A DNA stretch of 64,000 bases from RHLJ01 sp965222205 (GTDB lineage: Bacteria; Bacteroidota; Rhodothermia; Balneolales; Balneolaceae), in contig OZ244932.1 in the NCBI GenBank assembly GCA_965222205.1, positions 2,542,001-2,606,000 of the forward strand. The letters run 5' to 3'. The position numbers and the translations under genes were made by a program. The notes under the pieces were generated by a model, which was given only the letters and a program-made list of their open reading frames with translations, had not been told where the DNA came from and made no database searches. Shown in pieces: positions 46,379 to 54,903 of this stretch (the first letter of the stretch is position 1; every line of letters begins with the position of its first letter).

Positions 46379-46495
46379 TTATCCCTGTCGCTGCTTATGG
46401 CGCGGGTTCTTTTTATTGATTACGTACAAACGACCTTTTCTTCTAACGATTTTGTCGTCTGAACTTCTTTTTTTAACCGAAGATCTTGTTTTCAT
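46379..46495 (-). CDS. rpmJ: 50S ribosomal protein L36, cysteine-free form
   Basis: A short 38-residue gene between rpsM and infA. Translation gives MKTRSSVKKRSSDDKIVRR followed by KGRLYVINKKNPRHKQRQG, clearly L36. The C-x2-C...C-x4-H zinc ribbon of the common form is missing: all three cysteines are replaced (S, S/D and N positions), while the final histidine remains. This is the C-minus type often linked to zinc limitation. ATG at 46495, TAA at 46381-46379, spacing 11 bp from infA. Confidence 0.93.
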   Translation of the reverse strand: MKTRSSVKKRSSDDKIVRRKGRLYVINKKNPRHKQRQG

Positions 46496-46506
46496 GTCTA
46501 CAGTGT

Positions 46507-46725
46507 TTATTTATATCGATAAGTGATTCTTCCTTTGGTCAAATCGTAAGGCGACATTTCTACCGCTACACGATCACCTGGTAAAATTTTGATGTAATAC
46601 ATTCTCATTTTACCAGACACATGAGCCAGAATTTCGTGGCCATTTTCCAATTGCACTCTAAACTGTGCATTCGGTAATGCTTCTAAAATTTCTCCGTCTT
46701 GTTTTATCGGCTCTTGTTTAGCCAT
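46507..46725 (-). CDS. infA: translation initiation factor IF-1
   Basis: A 72-residue OB-fold protein that occupies the ribosomal A site during initiation. Sequence includes GEILEALPNAQFRVQLENGH, ILAHVSGKMRMYYIKILPGD and YDLTKGRITYRYK, all typical of IF-1. Its start overlaps the map stop by 8 bp. Confidence 0.98.
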   Translation of the reverse strand: MAKQEPIKQDGEILEALPNAQFRVQLENGHEILAHVSGKMRMYYIKILPGDRVAVEMSPYDLTKGRITYRYK

Positions 46726-47527
46726 ATTGAATTACTTTATCTTGATTTTTCGAGAGCTGGGCAATATAATCAAAAGTACTTAGAATTTCAGCTTTTCCTT
46801 CTCTCACTACAACATCATGTTCGAAGTGAGCAGAAACGCTGTTATCTGCAGTAACTACTGTCCAACCATCCTTCAATGTTTTTACTTTCCATGAACCCAT
46901 GTTAATCATCGGTTCAATTGCGAGCGTCATTCCTTCTCTGAGGCGTTCCCCTCGTCCTTTTCTTCCATAGTTAGGAACTGATGGATCTTCGTGCAATGAC
47001 TTGCCCAATCCATGTCCAACTAAATCTCTTACCACTCCATACCCAGCGTCTTCGCAGTATGTTTGAATGGAATTTCCAATATCTCCAATTCTGTTTCCAT
47101 GAATCGCCTTTTCTATACCAACATAAAGCGACTCAAGGGTTGTTCGGAGTAAGTCTAAAACTTTCTCGTCACAATCGCCTACCGCAAATGTGTAGGCATG
47201 ATCCCCGAAGTAACCATCTTTTTCCACACCACAATCGATGGAAACAATATCACCTTCTTCCAGTTTTCTTTCTCCCGGAATTCCGTGAACAACTTCTTCA
47301 TTCACAGAAATACAAAGTGTTCCAGGAAATGGATTGTTGCTTGGTCCGTATCCCTTGAAAGCTGGCCTTGCATTATTTGCTGCAATATAATCTTCAGCAA
47401 TGCGATCAAGTTTTCCGGTTGTTACACCAGGCTCGATATGCTTTCCAACTTCACCCAGGGTTCTGGAAACAAGCTGCGCACTTTCACGCATCTTATCTAT
47501 TTCCGACTCACTCTTCAGGTAGATCAT
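46718..47527 (-). CDS. map: methionine aminopeptidase type I
   Basis: A 269-residue enzyme removing N-terminal Met from nascent proteins. The metal ligands are recognisable: SIDCGVEKDGYFGDHAYTF (two Asp), GHGLGKSLHEDPSVPNYG (His), LAIEPMIN (Glu) and HFEHDVVV (Glu). The substrate-binding His lies in EEVVHGIPG. It belongs to the type Ia group without an N-terminal extension. Starts 3 bp after the secY stop; secY-map-infA order without adk. Confidence 0.97.
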   Translation of the reverse strand: MIYLKSESEIDKMRESAQLVSRTLGEVGKHIEPGVTTGKLDRIAEDYIAANNARPAFKGYGPSNNPFPGTLCISVNEEVVHGIPGERKLEEGDIVSIDCGVEKDGYFGDHAYTFAVGDCDEKVLDLLRTTLESLYVGIEKAIHGNRIGDIGNSIQTYCEDAGYGVVRDLVGHGLGKSLHEDPSVPNYGRKGRGERLREGMTLAIEPMINMGSWKVKTLKDGWTVVTADNSVSAHFEHDVVVREGKAEILSTFDYIAQLSKNQDKVIQYG

Positions 47528-47530
47528 TAA

Positions 47531-48844
47531 TCAAGCGCGTCTGCTGCGACCTTTGATCTTTCCTGTTTTCATAAAACCATCATAATGACGCATCATTAAA
47601 TGGCTCTCAATCTGTTGTAGTGTATCAAGAGCTACCCCAACAATAATCAACAAACTGGTTCCGCCATAAAAAAGAGCGAAGCCGGGAGTAACTCCAAAGT
47701 TGATTACAATTGCAGGAAGAATTGCTACAAAAGAAAGAAATAGTGAACCCGGAAGGGTAATTTTTGTCAAAATATTATCAATGAACTCTACAGTAGACTT
47801 ACCTGGGCGTACACCCGGGATGAAGCCACCTTGTCTTTTCATAGTATCTGCCATTTCTTTTGGATTGATGGCGATAGCTGTATAGAAAAATGTGAAAAAC
47901 ACACAAATCAGGAAGAATACAACAGAGTATAAGAACCCTGAGTAGTCAACAGACCATGCGGTTAGCATTTGCACCGTTTCATTCTCTGGAAAGAATGACC
48001 CAACAGTACTTGGGATAAACATAATTGATTGTGCAAAGATAATTGGCATTACACCAGCAGCATTAACACGTAACGGTAAATACTGAGTGGTTCCGCCATA
48101 AACTTTTCGTCCAACAACACGCTTAGCATATTGTACAGGAATTTTTCTGGTTCCCTGAGTTAGCAATACTACAGCTGCGATGATCAATACAAGTACAGCA
48201 AGCTCGATGATAACAATAATTGCGTTGCTCTTGGTAGTAACCTCGTTAATCAGATTTGCAGGAAGCACTGCAATAATACCAATCATAATGATCAGAGAAA
48301 TACCATTACCAATTCCACGATCGGTAATTCGCTCACCAAGCCACATCACAAAAGTAGTTCCGGCGGTCAATACAATAACACAAGTAATCACAAAGGCAAC
48401 ATTACTTACTACAATGGCTTGTGGAGCTGTAGCAATCAGGTTGATTGCAAACGCTACTGACTGTAATGCAGTAATACCAACAGTACCATATCTGGTAAGT
48501 CTGGTTATCTTCCGCCTTCCTTCTTCCCCTTCACGTTGAAGTTTCTGGAAATAAGGTACCACAGCTCCCATCAACTGAATGATAATAGAAGCGGTGATAT
48601 AAGGCATAATTCCCAAAGCAAATACACCGGCTCTTGAAAACGCACCTCCCACAAACATATCAAATAGTCCGAGCAGGCTATTTGCATTTCCAGCTGTTTG
48701 GCTTAGCAGTTCGGCTGCATCAACACCAGGTAGTGTTACATAGCTTCCAAGTCTGTAAACCATGAGGATCCCAACAGTATAAAAAATCCTGTTTTTAAGG
48801 TCCTCAATTTTAAAGATGTTGCGGAAGTTTTCTATCAGACTCAT
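47531..48844 (-). CDS. secY: preprotein translocase subunit SecY
   Basis: A 437-residue channel subunit with ten predicted helices. Diagnostic parts: YRLGSYVTLPGVD, the conserved GIMPYITASIIIQLM in helix 2, GIGNGISLIIMIGI, the large cytoplasmic loop KIPVQYAKRVVGRKV, and the C-terminal LMMRHYDGFMKTGKIKGR. It forms the inner-membrane Sec channel with SecE and SecG. In the spc operon after rplO. Confidence 0.98.
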   Translation of the reverse strand: MSLIENFRNIFKIEDLKNRIFYTVGILMVYRLGSYVTLPGVDAAELLSQTAGNANSLLGLFDMFVGGAFSRAGVFALGIMPYITASIIIQLMGAVVPYFQKLQREGEEGRRKITRLTRYGTVGITALQSVAFAINLIATAPQAIVVSNVAFVITCVIVLTAGTTFVMWLGERITDRGIGNGISLIIMIGIIAVLPANLINEVTTKSNAIIVIIELAVLVLIIAAVVLLTQGTRKIPVQYAKRVVGRKVYGGTTQYLPLRVNAAGVMPIIFAQSIMFIPSTVGSFFPENETVQMLTAWSVDYSGFLYSVVFFLICVFFTFFYTAIAINPKEMADTMKRQGGFIPGVRPGKSTVEFIDNILTKITLPGSLFLSFVAILPAIVINFGVTPGFALFYGGTSLLIIVGVALDTLQQIESHLMMRHYDGFMKTGKIKGRSRRA

Positions 48845-48861
48845 TCGTCGTTAGATCCGTA

Positions 48862-49314
48862 TTATTTAATGATTGTAAGTGAACCGCCAGCTTTTTCTAC
48901 CTTCTCAACGGCAGACTTACTTGCAGCATGTGCTTCAATTTCAACTTTGTTTTCAAAATCGCCGGTACCAAGTATTTTGATTGGCTCATTTTTATGAGCT
49001 AATCCAGCAGCAATAAAATCGGCGGCTGTAATCTTTTCAGAAAGCTTGCCAGCTTCAATATACTCAGCAATTGTTCTCAAGTTGATTGGTCGGAATGCTA
49101 CTCTGTTTGGGTTTTTGAAACCAAACTTAGGAACACGTCTCTGCAGTGGCATCTGACCACCTTCGAACCAAGGTCTTCTTGAGTAACCTGATCGTGATTT
49201 CTGTCCATTCATTCCACGGCCAGATTCTTGTCCTTTACCTGAACCTTCTCCACGTCCTACACGCTTGGTGTTTTTCTTATTGGGAGATGGTGCTTTTAAA
49301 TTGCTTAAATCCAT
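48862..49314 (-). CDS. rplO: 50S ribosomal protein L15
   Basis: A 150-residue L15 with the glycine/arginine-rich N-terminal tail that threads into 23S rRNA (KRVGRGEGSGKGQESGRGMN, then GYSRRPWFEGGQMPLQRR) and the C-terminal domain (ADFIAAGLAHKNEPIKILG). Directly follows rpsE with 21 bp between them. rpmD (L30), normally placed here, is missing. Confidence 0.98.
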   Translation of the reverse strand: MDLSNLKAPSPNKKNTKRVGRGEGSGKGQESGRGMNGQKSRSGYSRRPWFEGGQMPLQRRVPKFGFKNPNRVAFRPINLRTIAEYIEAGKLSEKITAADFIAAGLAHKNEPIKILGTGDFENKVEIEAHAASKSAVEKVEKAGGSLTIIK

Positions 49315-49335
49315 GATTCAAATTGATTATAGGTA

Positions 49336-49860
49336 TTAACCTTCAAATACTTTGTTTAGAGAAACCCCTCTGCGCTGAGCTACTTCAACCGGGTCCGTCA
49401 AATCCTTTAGCGCCTGAAATGCAGCTTTCACCATATTGTGGGGGTTAGATGATCCCTGAGACTTAGACAAGATGTTGTGTACACCTGCAACGTCTAACAA
49501 GTTCTTAACCGCGCCACCTGCAATTACACCAGTACCTTCTGATGCCGGGCGAAGTAACACTTTACCTGCACCTGCTTTTCCAACAACAGGATGATAAATG
49601 CTTTTACTTGCCGTCATCGGGATTCTGATCAAATTCTTTTTTGCGTTATCGAACCCTTTTTGGATAGCATCCGAAACTTCGTTCGCTTTTCCAAGACCAT
49701 GACCACAAACACCGTTTCCATCACCAACAACAACAATTGCGTTGAAGCTGAAACGACGCCCACCTTTTACTACTTTAGCAACACGGTTAACGTGAACCAG
49801 TTTTTCCTCAAGATTCAGGTTTCCGGCTGGGATAGATTGTTTTCTTCTTACTTTAGGCAT
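49336..49860 (-). CDS. rpsE: 30S ribosomal protein S5
   Basis: A 174-residue S5 at the mRNA entry, important for decoding fidelity. The N-terminal double-stranded RNA-binding domain includes VHVNRVAKVVKGGRRFSFNA and VVGDGNGVCGHGLGKANEV; the C-terminal domain includes VLLRPASEGTGVIAGGAV and VAQRRGVSLNKVF. 17 bp after rplR. Confidence 0.98.
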   Translation of the reverse strand: MPKVRRKQSIPAGNLNLEEKLVHVNRVAKVVKGGRRFSFNAIVVVGDGNGVCGHGLGKANEVSDAIQKGFDNAKKNLIRIPMTASKSIYHPVVGKAGAGKVLLRPASEGTGVIAGGAVKNLLDVAGVHNILSKSQGSSNPHNMVKAAFQALKDLTDPVEVAQRRGVSLNKVFEG

Positions 49861-49877
49861 TGCTTAATACGATTCGA

Positions 49878-50213
49878 TTAAAACTCTAAACCACCATCAC
49901 GGGCACCGTCGGCAGCCGCTTTGATAATTCCATGATACTTGTATCCACTTCGGTCGAATACAACTTTATTAATTCCTTTGTCTTGCGCTAATTTCGCAAG
50001 TTCAGCGCCAACAGCTTTCGCTTTTTCAACACCAGCTTCGCCTTTAGCAGCAGCTAAAGTAACACCAGCTGCATCGTCAATAAGCTGTAAATAGGTAAAC
50101 TTATTGCTTTTGAAAACGCTTAGTCTTGGGCGCTCGGCAGTACCTTGAACCGTAGAACGGATTCTGGCTCTGATTTTATTTCTGCTCGCTGTTTTCTTCT
50201 GATTCTTATTCAT
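49878..50213 (-). CDS. rplR: 50S ribosomal protein L18
   Basis: A 111-residue L18 that binds 5S rRNA with L5 and L25. Basic N-terminus (NKNQKKTASRNKIRARIR), then ERPRLSVFKSNKFTYLQLID and the C-terminal VVFDRSGYKYHGIIKAAADG. Length is slightly short, as in many bacteria. 10 bp after rplF. Confidence 0.98.
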   Translation of the reverse strand: MNKNQKKTASRNKIRARIRSTVQGTAERPRLSVFKSNKFTYLQLIDDAAGVTLAAAKGEAGVEKAKAVGAELAKLAQDKGINKVVFDRSGYKYHGIIKAAADGARDGGLEF

Positions 50214-50223
50214 TTCTTAATCC

Positions 50224-50778
50224 TTATTTAGCAGCTGATTTACCGGCTTTACGGCGAATTTGCTCACCAACATATCTGATACCTTTTCCTTTGTATGGCT
50301 CAGGCTTACGGAATCCTCTGATTTTTGCAGATACCTGACCAACTAATTCTTTATCTACACCAGAGATAATAAGAATCGGGTTTTTGCTTGTTTTGGTATC
50401 CACTTCAATGTTGATTCCCTGTGGAGGCACAAAGAAAATCGGATGCGAATATCCAAGGTTAAGCTCCAGTACATCGCCATTCATTGCGGCACGGAAACCA
50501 ACCCCGATTATTTCCAATTTCTTAGTATAACCTTCGGTTACTCCAACTACCATATTGTTGATAAGCGCACGATACAAACCGTGAAGTGCACGGTCTGATT
50601 TAATTTCAGAATTACGCTTTACAACTAATTCATTTTCAGTTTTTTCAACTGAAATGTTTGGATGAATTTGAAGTGTATTTGAACCTTTATCACCTTTCAC
50701 AGTAATTACGTTGTCTGCACTTATAGTCAGCTCAACTTTATCTGATAGAGGTACCGGTAATTTTCCTATTCGAGACAT
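50224..50778 (-). CDS. rplF: 50S ribosomal protein L6
   Basis: A 184-residue L6 near the factor-binding site beside the sarcin-ricin loop. Starts MSRIGKLPVPLSDKVEL at 50778; a longer in-frame start 17 codons upstream would run into rpsH, so I reject it. The C-terminal repeat shows SAKIRGFRKPEPYKGKGIRY, the L6 signature. 16 bp after rpsH. Confidence 0.98.
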   Translation of the reverse strand: MSRIGKLPVPLSDKVELTISADNVITVKGDKGSNTLQIHPNISVEKTENELVVKRNSEIKSDRALHGLYRALINNMVVGVTEGYTKKLEIIGVGFRAAMNGDVLELNLGYSHPIFFVPPQGINIEVDTKTSKNPILIISGVDKELVGQVSAKIRGFRKPEPYKGKGIRYVGEQIRRKAGKSAAK

Positions 50779-50794
50779 AGTTTTAAACTCTTTT

Positions 50795-51187
50795 TTAGTA
50801 AACGGTGCACAAAACTTCGCCGCCAACATTTAGTTTGCGAGCTTCTTTGTCTGTCATTACACCTTTCGAAGTAGAAAGTATCACTACTCCAAGACCATTT
50901 TGCGCGCGAGGTACATCAACTGCACCTGCGTACTTTCTTAAGCCTGGTTTTGAGTAGCGGGTTAAGTCGCGGATTACAGGAAGACCGTATGAATCATATT
51001 TCAGAAACATTCTGATCACACCTTGCTTTCCGTCTTCAATATTTATGAATTTTGAAATGTATCCTTTGTCAACAAGGATCTTCGCCATTGCACGCTTTAA
51101 CTTTGATGCAGGCACATCTACTTTTCTGTGACCTGCAGTTTGTGCGTTGCGAATACGTGTTATAAAATCTGCTATCGGATCGTTCAT
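50795..51187 (-). CDS. rpsH: 30S ribosomal protein S8
   Basis: A 130-residue S8, a primary binder of the 16S central domain. Seen: NDPIADFITRIRNAQ at the N-terminus and the C-terminal LGVVILSTSKGVMTDKEARK with GGEVLCTVY. In E. coli S8 represses the spc operon; whether that holds here cannot be judged. 7 bp after rpsN. Confidence 0.98.
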   Translation of the reverse strand: MNDPIADFITRIRNAQTAGHRKVDVPASKLKRAMAKILVDKGYISKFINIEDGKQGVIRMFLKYDSYGLPVIRDLTRYSKPGLRKYAGAVDVPRAQNGLGVVILSTSKGVMTDKEARKLNVGGEVLCTVY

Positions 51188-51194
51188 AGTTATT

Positions 51195-51464
51195 TTACCA
51201 GCTTGCTTTTCTTACGCCTGGGATTTTTCCATCCAGAGCCAGTTCACGGAATTTGATACGAGAAACACCATACTTACTGATGTAACCACGGCTTCTGCCG
51301 GTAATGCTACAACGATTTCTCACACGAGTGGGGCTCGCATTTCTAGGTAGTTTCTGAAGTGCTTCATAATCGCCCGCTTCTTTCAAAGCTGCTCTTTTTT
51401 CAGCGTACTTCTCCACTGTTCTTTTTCTTTTTTCGTTACGTGCTATCCAAGCTTTCTTAGCCAT
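51195..51464 (-). CDS. rpsN: 30S ribosomal protein S14, zinc-free form
   Basis: An 89-residue S14 of the 30S head, in the longer form without the C-x2-C zinc motif. AKKAWIARNEKRKRTVEKYA at the N-terminus and RNRCSITGRSRGYISKYGVS, then FRELALDGKIPGVRKASW at the end. Located between rplE and rpsH as usual. Confidence 0.97.
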   Translation of the reverse strand: MAKKAWIARNEKRKRTVEKYAEKRAALKEAGDYEALQKLPRNASPTRVRNRCSITGRSRGYISKYGVSRIKFRELALDGKIPGVRKASW

Positions 51465-51478
51465 AATAGAGTTTCTTC

Positions 51479-52030
51479 TTAGTTTCTTCTTTTAAATGGC
51501 ATGCCGAAGTACTTTAGTAAAGCCAAAGCTTCTTCGTCGGTTTCAGCAGAGGTTACAAAAGTAATGTCCATGCCGTGCATTTTTGTAACCTTGTCAGTAT
51601 CAATTTCCGGAAAAATTGTATGCTCTTTAACACCCATGGTATAGTTCCCACGTCCGTCAAAGCTCTTATCAGGAATTCCCTGAAAGTCACGGGTTCTTGG
51701 AAGCGCAAGGTTAATGAGTCTGTCAACAAACTCATACATAATGCGTCCACGAAGTGTAACTTTACAACCAATAGGCATTCCTTCTCTCAACTTGAAGTTA
51801 GAGATTGATTTTTTTGCCTTTGTTGTAACCGGCTGCTGACCTGTGATCATAGCCACATTCTCAACAACAGTATCCAGTGCTTTTTTATCCTGGATTGCTT
51901 CCCCTACTCCAACGTTAATAACAACCTTCTGGAGTTTTGGGATCGCCATTACATTCTCGTAACTAAATTCTTCCTTCAGTTTCGAAGTAATTTCTTCTTT
52001 ATATAAAGTGTGTAGTCTTGCTTCAGCCAT
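51479..52030 (-). CDS. rplE: 50S ribosomal protein L5
   Basis: A 183-residue L5 of the central protuberance, bound to 5S rRNA and contacting S13. Typical stretches: IPKLQKVVINVGVGEA, TKAKKSISNFKLREGMPIGC, VTLRGRIMYEFVDRLINLAL, and the C-terminal EEALALLKYFGMPFKRR. Follows rplX with a 15-bp gap. Confidence 0.98.
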   Translation of the reverse strand: MAEARLHTLYKEEITSKLKEEFSYENVMAIPKLQKVVINVGVGEAIQDKKALDTVVENVAMITGQQPVTTKAKKSISNFKLREGMPIGCKVTLRGRIMYEFVDRLINLALPRTRDFQGIPDKSFDGRGNYTMGVKEHTIFPEIDTDKVTKMHGMDITFVTSAETDEEALALLKYFGMPFKRRN

Positions 52031-52045
52031 TATTAATCACACCGA

Positions 52046-52399
52046 TTATTTGTCAATGATTTCGCCACTGGTCTTTGCATAGCGTACCCAACGGCCTTTA
52101 CCGTTTTCTTCCAGGCGCTTACGACCAATTCGAGATGGCTCGCTGCTTGAAGGATCTATTACCATCACATTCGAAATGTGAATAGCAGCTTCCTTATGAA
52201 CGCGACCACCTTGTTGATTTTCCTGTGAAGGCTTTTCGTGGTGTGTTCTGATATTGATTCCTTCTACAAGAACTCTGTCCTTGTCCGGGAATACCATCAG
52301 TACCCTACCTTTCTTGCCTTTGTCATTTCCAGCGAGAACTAAAACGTTATCACCTTTTTTGACATGTAATTTTTTCTGTGTATTGAACCTGCGTGGCAT
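52046..52399 (-). CDS. rplX: 50S ribosomal protein L24
   Basis: A 117-residue L24, one of the two assembly initiators of the 50S subunit, near the tunnel exit. It has the KOW motif KKGDNVLVLAGNDKGKKGRV and GINIRTHHEKPSQENQQGG. Follows rplN after 12 bp. Confidence 0.97.
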   Translation of the reverse strand: MPRRFNTQKKLHVKKGDNVLVLAGNDKGKKGRVLMVFPDKDRVLVEGINIRTHHEKPSQENQQGGRVHKEAAIHISNVMVIDPSSSEPSRIGRKRLEENGKGRWVRYAKTSGEIIDK

Positions 52400-52411
52400 A
52401 CTCTAATCCTT

Positions 52412-52780
52412 TTAAAGTACTTCCGGTGCTAAGGACACAATCTTCATGTAGCTTTTTTCGCGAAGTTCGCGTGCTACAGGTCCGAATATACGTGTACCTA
52501 CCGGTTCCTTATCTTTGTTAATAACTACTGCGGCGTTCTCATCAAAACGGATGTAACTTCCGTCGCGACGCCTGAATTCTTTCTTTGTTCTTACAATAAC
52601 GGCTTTTATAACATCACCTTTCTTAACGTTTCCGCCAGGAAGTGCCGTTTTAACAGAAGCAGAGATAATATCTCCAACTCGTGCGTATCGTCTTCGGGAA
52701 TCCCCGAGAACTTTAATACACATGATCTTTTTAGCTCCGCTGTTATCTGCTGTGTTTAATACTGTTTGAGTTTGAACCAT
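52412..52780 (-). CDS. rplN: 50S ribosomal protein L14
   Basis: A 122-residue L14 at the subunit interface (bridges B5/B8). Starts MVQTQTVLNTADNSGAKKI and shows GDIISASVKTALPGGNVKKG and the C-terminal RIFGPVARELREKSYMKIVS, all L14 hallmarks. 22 bp after rpsQ. Confidence 0.98.
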   Translation of the reverse strand: MVQTQTVLNTADNSGAKKIMCIKVLGDSRRRYARVGDIISASVKTALPGGNVKKGDVIKAVIVRTKKEFRRRDGSYIRFDENAAVVINKDKEPVGTRIFGPVARELREKSYMKIVSLAPEVL

Positions 52781-52802
52781 CGCTAATTCCTAAATCTATA
52801 CG

Positions 52803-53078
52803 TTATTTAGCCTTTTCAACGATTTCCACTAAACGCCATGTTTTGCGCTTTGATAGTGGGCGGGTAGACATGATACGTACAGTATCACCAATACCTGCTT
52901 CATTGTTTTCATCGTGAGCCATGTACTTGGTAGTCTTGGTGATGAACTTCCCGTAAATAGGGTGTTTCACCTGGCGATCTACAGCAACAGAGATACTTTT
53001 CTCCATCTTGTCGCTAACTACGCGGCCGACTCTTTCACGGCGTTGTGCTCTTTCAATTTTTTGTACTTCTTCTGCCAT
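52803..53078 (-). CDS. rpsQ: 30S ribosomal protein S17
   Basis: A 91-residue S17, an OB-fold protein binding the 16S 5' domain. Motifs: RRERVGRVVSDKMEKSISVA, KHPIYGKFITKTTKYMAHDE and RPLSKRKTWRLVEIVEKAK. I use the ATG at 53078; the TTG two codons upstream is less likely. Follows rpmC. Confidence 0.97.
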   Translation of the reverse strand: MAEEVQKIERAQRRERVGRVVSDKMEKSISVAVDRQVKHPIYGKFITKTTKYMAHDENNEAGIGDTVRIMSTRPLSKRKTWRLVEIVEKAK

Positions 53079-53095
53079 AGTCAAAATCCTGCTGA

Positions 53096-53293
53096 TTACT
53101 CAGCACTTCTTTTTTCATTAATAATGGTCTTCAAACGTGCAATTTCACGTCTGTGATTTTTAATACGAGCAGGATTTTCAAGCTGCCCGGTTACAGATTT
53201 AGAGAAGCTCAGATTTTGCAATGCTGCAGTTTCGTCTTTAATACGAGCTTCTAATTCTGCGGTTGATAAATCTCTTAATTCGTGTGCTTTCAT
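53096..53293 (-). CDS. rpmC: 50S ribosomal protein L29
   Basis: A 65-residue two-helix protein at the tunnel exit, part of the docking site for targeting factors. MKAHELRDLSTAELEARIKD and NPARIKNHRREIARLKTIIN are typical. Follows rplP with 12 bp. Confidence 0.97.
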   Translation of the reverse strand: MKAHELRDLSTAELEARIKDETAALQNLSFSKSVTGQLENPARIKNHRREIARLKTIINEKRSAE

Positions 53294-53305
53294 TTATACT
53301 TCCTG

Positions 53306-53725
53306 TTATCCGTTGAGGTCTCTTCGAACCACAAACTTAGTTTTGATTGGAAGTTTATGAGCGGCACGTCTCATCGCCTCACGCGCTCTTTCTTCGTCTA
53401 CACCAGCGATTTCGAACATAATTCTACCTGGCTTAACAACAGCAACCCAGTGATCCAAAGCACCTTTACCTTTACCCATTCGGGTTTCAGCAGGTTTACT
53501 TGTCATTGGCTGGTCCGGGAAAATTCGGATGAAAGTCTGACCATCACGCTGAAGTGAACGTGCAATAGCAATACGGCAAGCTTCGATCTGTCGGGAAGTG
53601 ATGAACTTTGGTTCCAATGCTTTCAAAGCAAAATCCCCAAAACTGATCAAATGCCCTCTGTTCGCTTTCCCTTTCAGGTTAGCGCGGTGGACTCGTCGTC
53701 TTTTAACTCTTTTTGGTTCTAACAT
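53306..53725 (-). CDS. rplP: 50S ribosomal protein L16
   Basis: A 139-residue L16 that organises the A-site tRNA elbow region. Starts MLEPKRVKRRRVHRANLKG; conserved GDFALKALEPKFITSRQIEA, FIRIFPDQPMTSKPAETRMG and KGKGALDHWVAVVKPGRIMF. Follows rpsC after 16 bp. Confidence 0.98.
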   Translation of the reverse strand: MLEPKRVKRRRVHRANLKGKANRGHLISFGDFALKALEPKFITSRQIEACRIAIARSLQRDGQTFIRIFPDQPMTSKPAETRMGKGKGALDHWVAVVKPGRIMFEIAGVDEERAREAMRRAAHKLPIKTKFVVRRDLNG

Positions 53726-53741
53726 CGTTACTTACTTTCTA

Positions 53742-54503
53742 TTAATTCTTGTTAGCGCGATTGCGGTTTCTGTTGTTGCGACGTCTGTTATTCCGTCGGT
53801 CTTTTTTGTCTCCGCCTCTTCTTCCACGAGATTGATCTGCTTCCTGCTGAGCTTTTGCTCCAGGAGTTAAATCAACATCTCCAATAATTTCTCCTTTGAA
53901 GATCCAAACACTTACTCCGATAGAACCATAAATGGTGTTCGAAGTTGAAGTAGCGTAATCAATATCCGCTCTTAGTGTGTGCAATGGAATCTGACCTTCT
54001 TTGTACTGTTCGGTACGGGCCATTTCAGCGCCTCCCAAACGACCAGCACATCGAACCTTAATACCTTTTGCGCCCATTCTCATAGCAGATGCGATGGAAG
54101 TTTTCATTGCGCGTCGGAAAGAAACTCTTGCCTGAAGTTGTTGAGCGATGTTTTGTGCTACCAAACTAGCATCCAATTCAGGACGTTTGATTTCACTAAC
54201 ATTGATCTGAACTTCTTTATTGGTCACTTTCTTTAACTCTTCTCTAAGCAATTCGATTTGCTCTCCACCTTTCCCGATAATTACACCCGGGCGGCTTGTT
54301 CTAAGAGTTAAAAGAATTCTTTTCGGAGTTCTTTCAATTACTACGTTTGACAACCCACCGTTTCGAAGACGGGTTTGAAGGTATTCGCGAAGCTTAGTGT
54401 CTTCAAGCACTAAAGCAGGTTGGTTATCTTCTGAATACCAGTTAGAATCCCAACCGCGAATAATTCCTAATCTAAAACCAACTGGATTTGTTTTTTGTCC
54501 CAA
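53742..54503 (-). CDS. rpsC: 30S ribosomal protein S3 with basic tail
   Basis: A 253-residue S3 at the mRNA entry channel. The KH domain has RPGVIIGKGGEQIELLREEL (GxxG), and the C-terminal domain RRAMKTSIASAMRMGAKGIK and CAGRLGGAEMARTEQYKEG. After residue about 215 it adds a low-complexity Arg/Asn/Gly tail (SRGRRGGDKKDRRNNRRRN) probably contacting RNA. Follows rplV. Confidence 0.97.
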   Translation of the reverse strand: MGQKTNPVGFRLGIIRGWDSNWYSEDNQPALVLEDTKLREYLQTRLRNGGLSNVVIERTPKRILLTLRTSRPGVIIGKGGEQIELLREELKKVTNKEVQINVSEIKRPELDASLVAQNIAQQLQARVSFRRAMKTSIASAMRMGAKGIKVRCAGRLGGAEMARTEQYKEGQIPLHTLRADIDYATSTSNTIYGSIGVSVWIFKGEIIGDVDLTPGAKAQQEADQSRGRRGGDKKDRRNNRRRNNRNRNRANKN

Positions 54504-54515
54504 GGTATTACTCGT

Positions 54516-54893
54516 TTAGTCGTTTACCATTTCTTCAACACGCTTTGCCACCACAACAGTGATATGGCAAGAACGCTTATTAATTCGGTGAGCCCTTCCC
54601 TGCGGTGCAGGTTGAATTCTCTTAAGGGTTACGCCTTCGTCTACATAGATTGTTTTGATCACTAAATCTTCGTTTTCAAAACGCTCTTCCTGAAATTTAT
54701 CACGTAGGTTTGCTGCTGCTGATTTAATCACTTTAGCAACTTCGCCTGCGGAACCTTTTTTCGTGAATTCTAGTCTCTTCAGAGCCTTGTCTACCTGAGC
54801 GCCACGAACTGCATCAGCAACTAATCTCACTTTACGTGGAGCTCTTCTTAAATGTCGTTGTATGGCTCTCGCCTCTAATACTGGAGTATCCAT
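54516..54893 (-). CDS. rplV: 50S ribosomal protein L22
   Basis: A 125-residue L22 lining the exit tunnel through its long beta hairpin. The core shows HLRRAPRKVRLVADAVRGAQ, LKRLEFTKKGSAGEVAKVI and the hairpin region GVTLKRIQPAPQGRAHRINK. Follows rpsS after 10 bp. Confidence 0.97.
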   Translation of the reverse strand: MDTPVLEARAIQRHLRRAPRKVRLVADAVRGAQVDKALKRLEFTKKGSAGEVAKVIKSAAANLRDKFQEERFENEDLVIKTIYVDEGVTLKRIQPAPQGRAHRINKRSCHITVVVAKRVEEMVND

Positions 54894-54903
54894 TTACTCT
54901 ACC

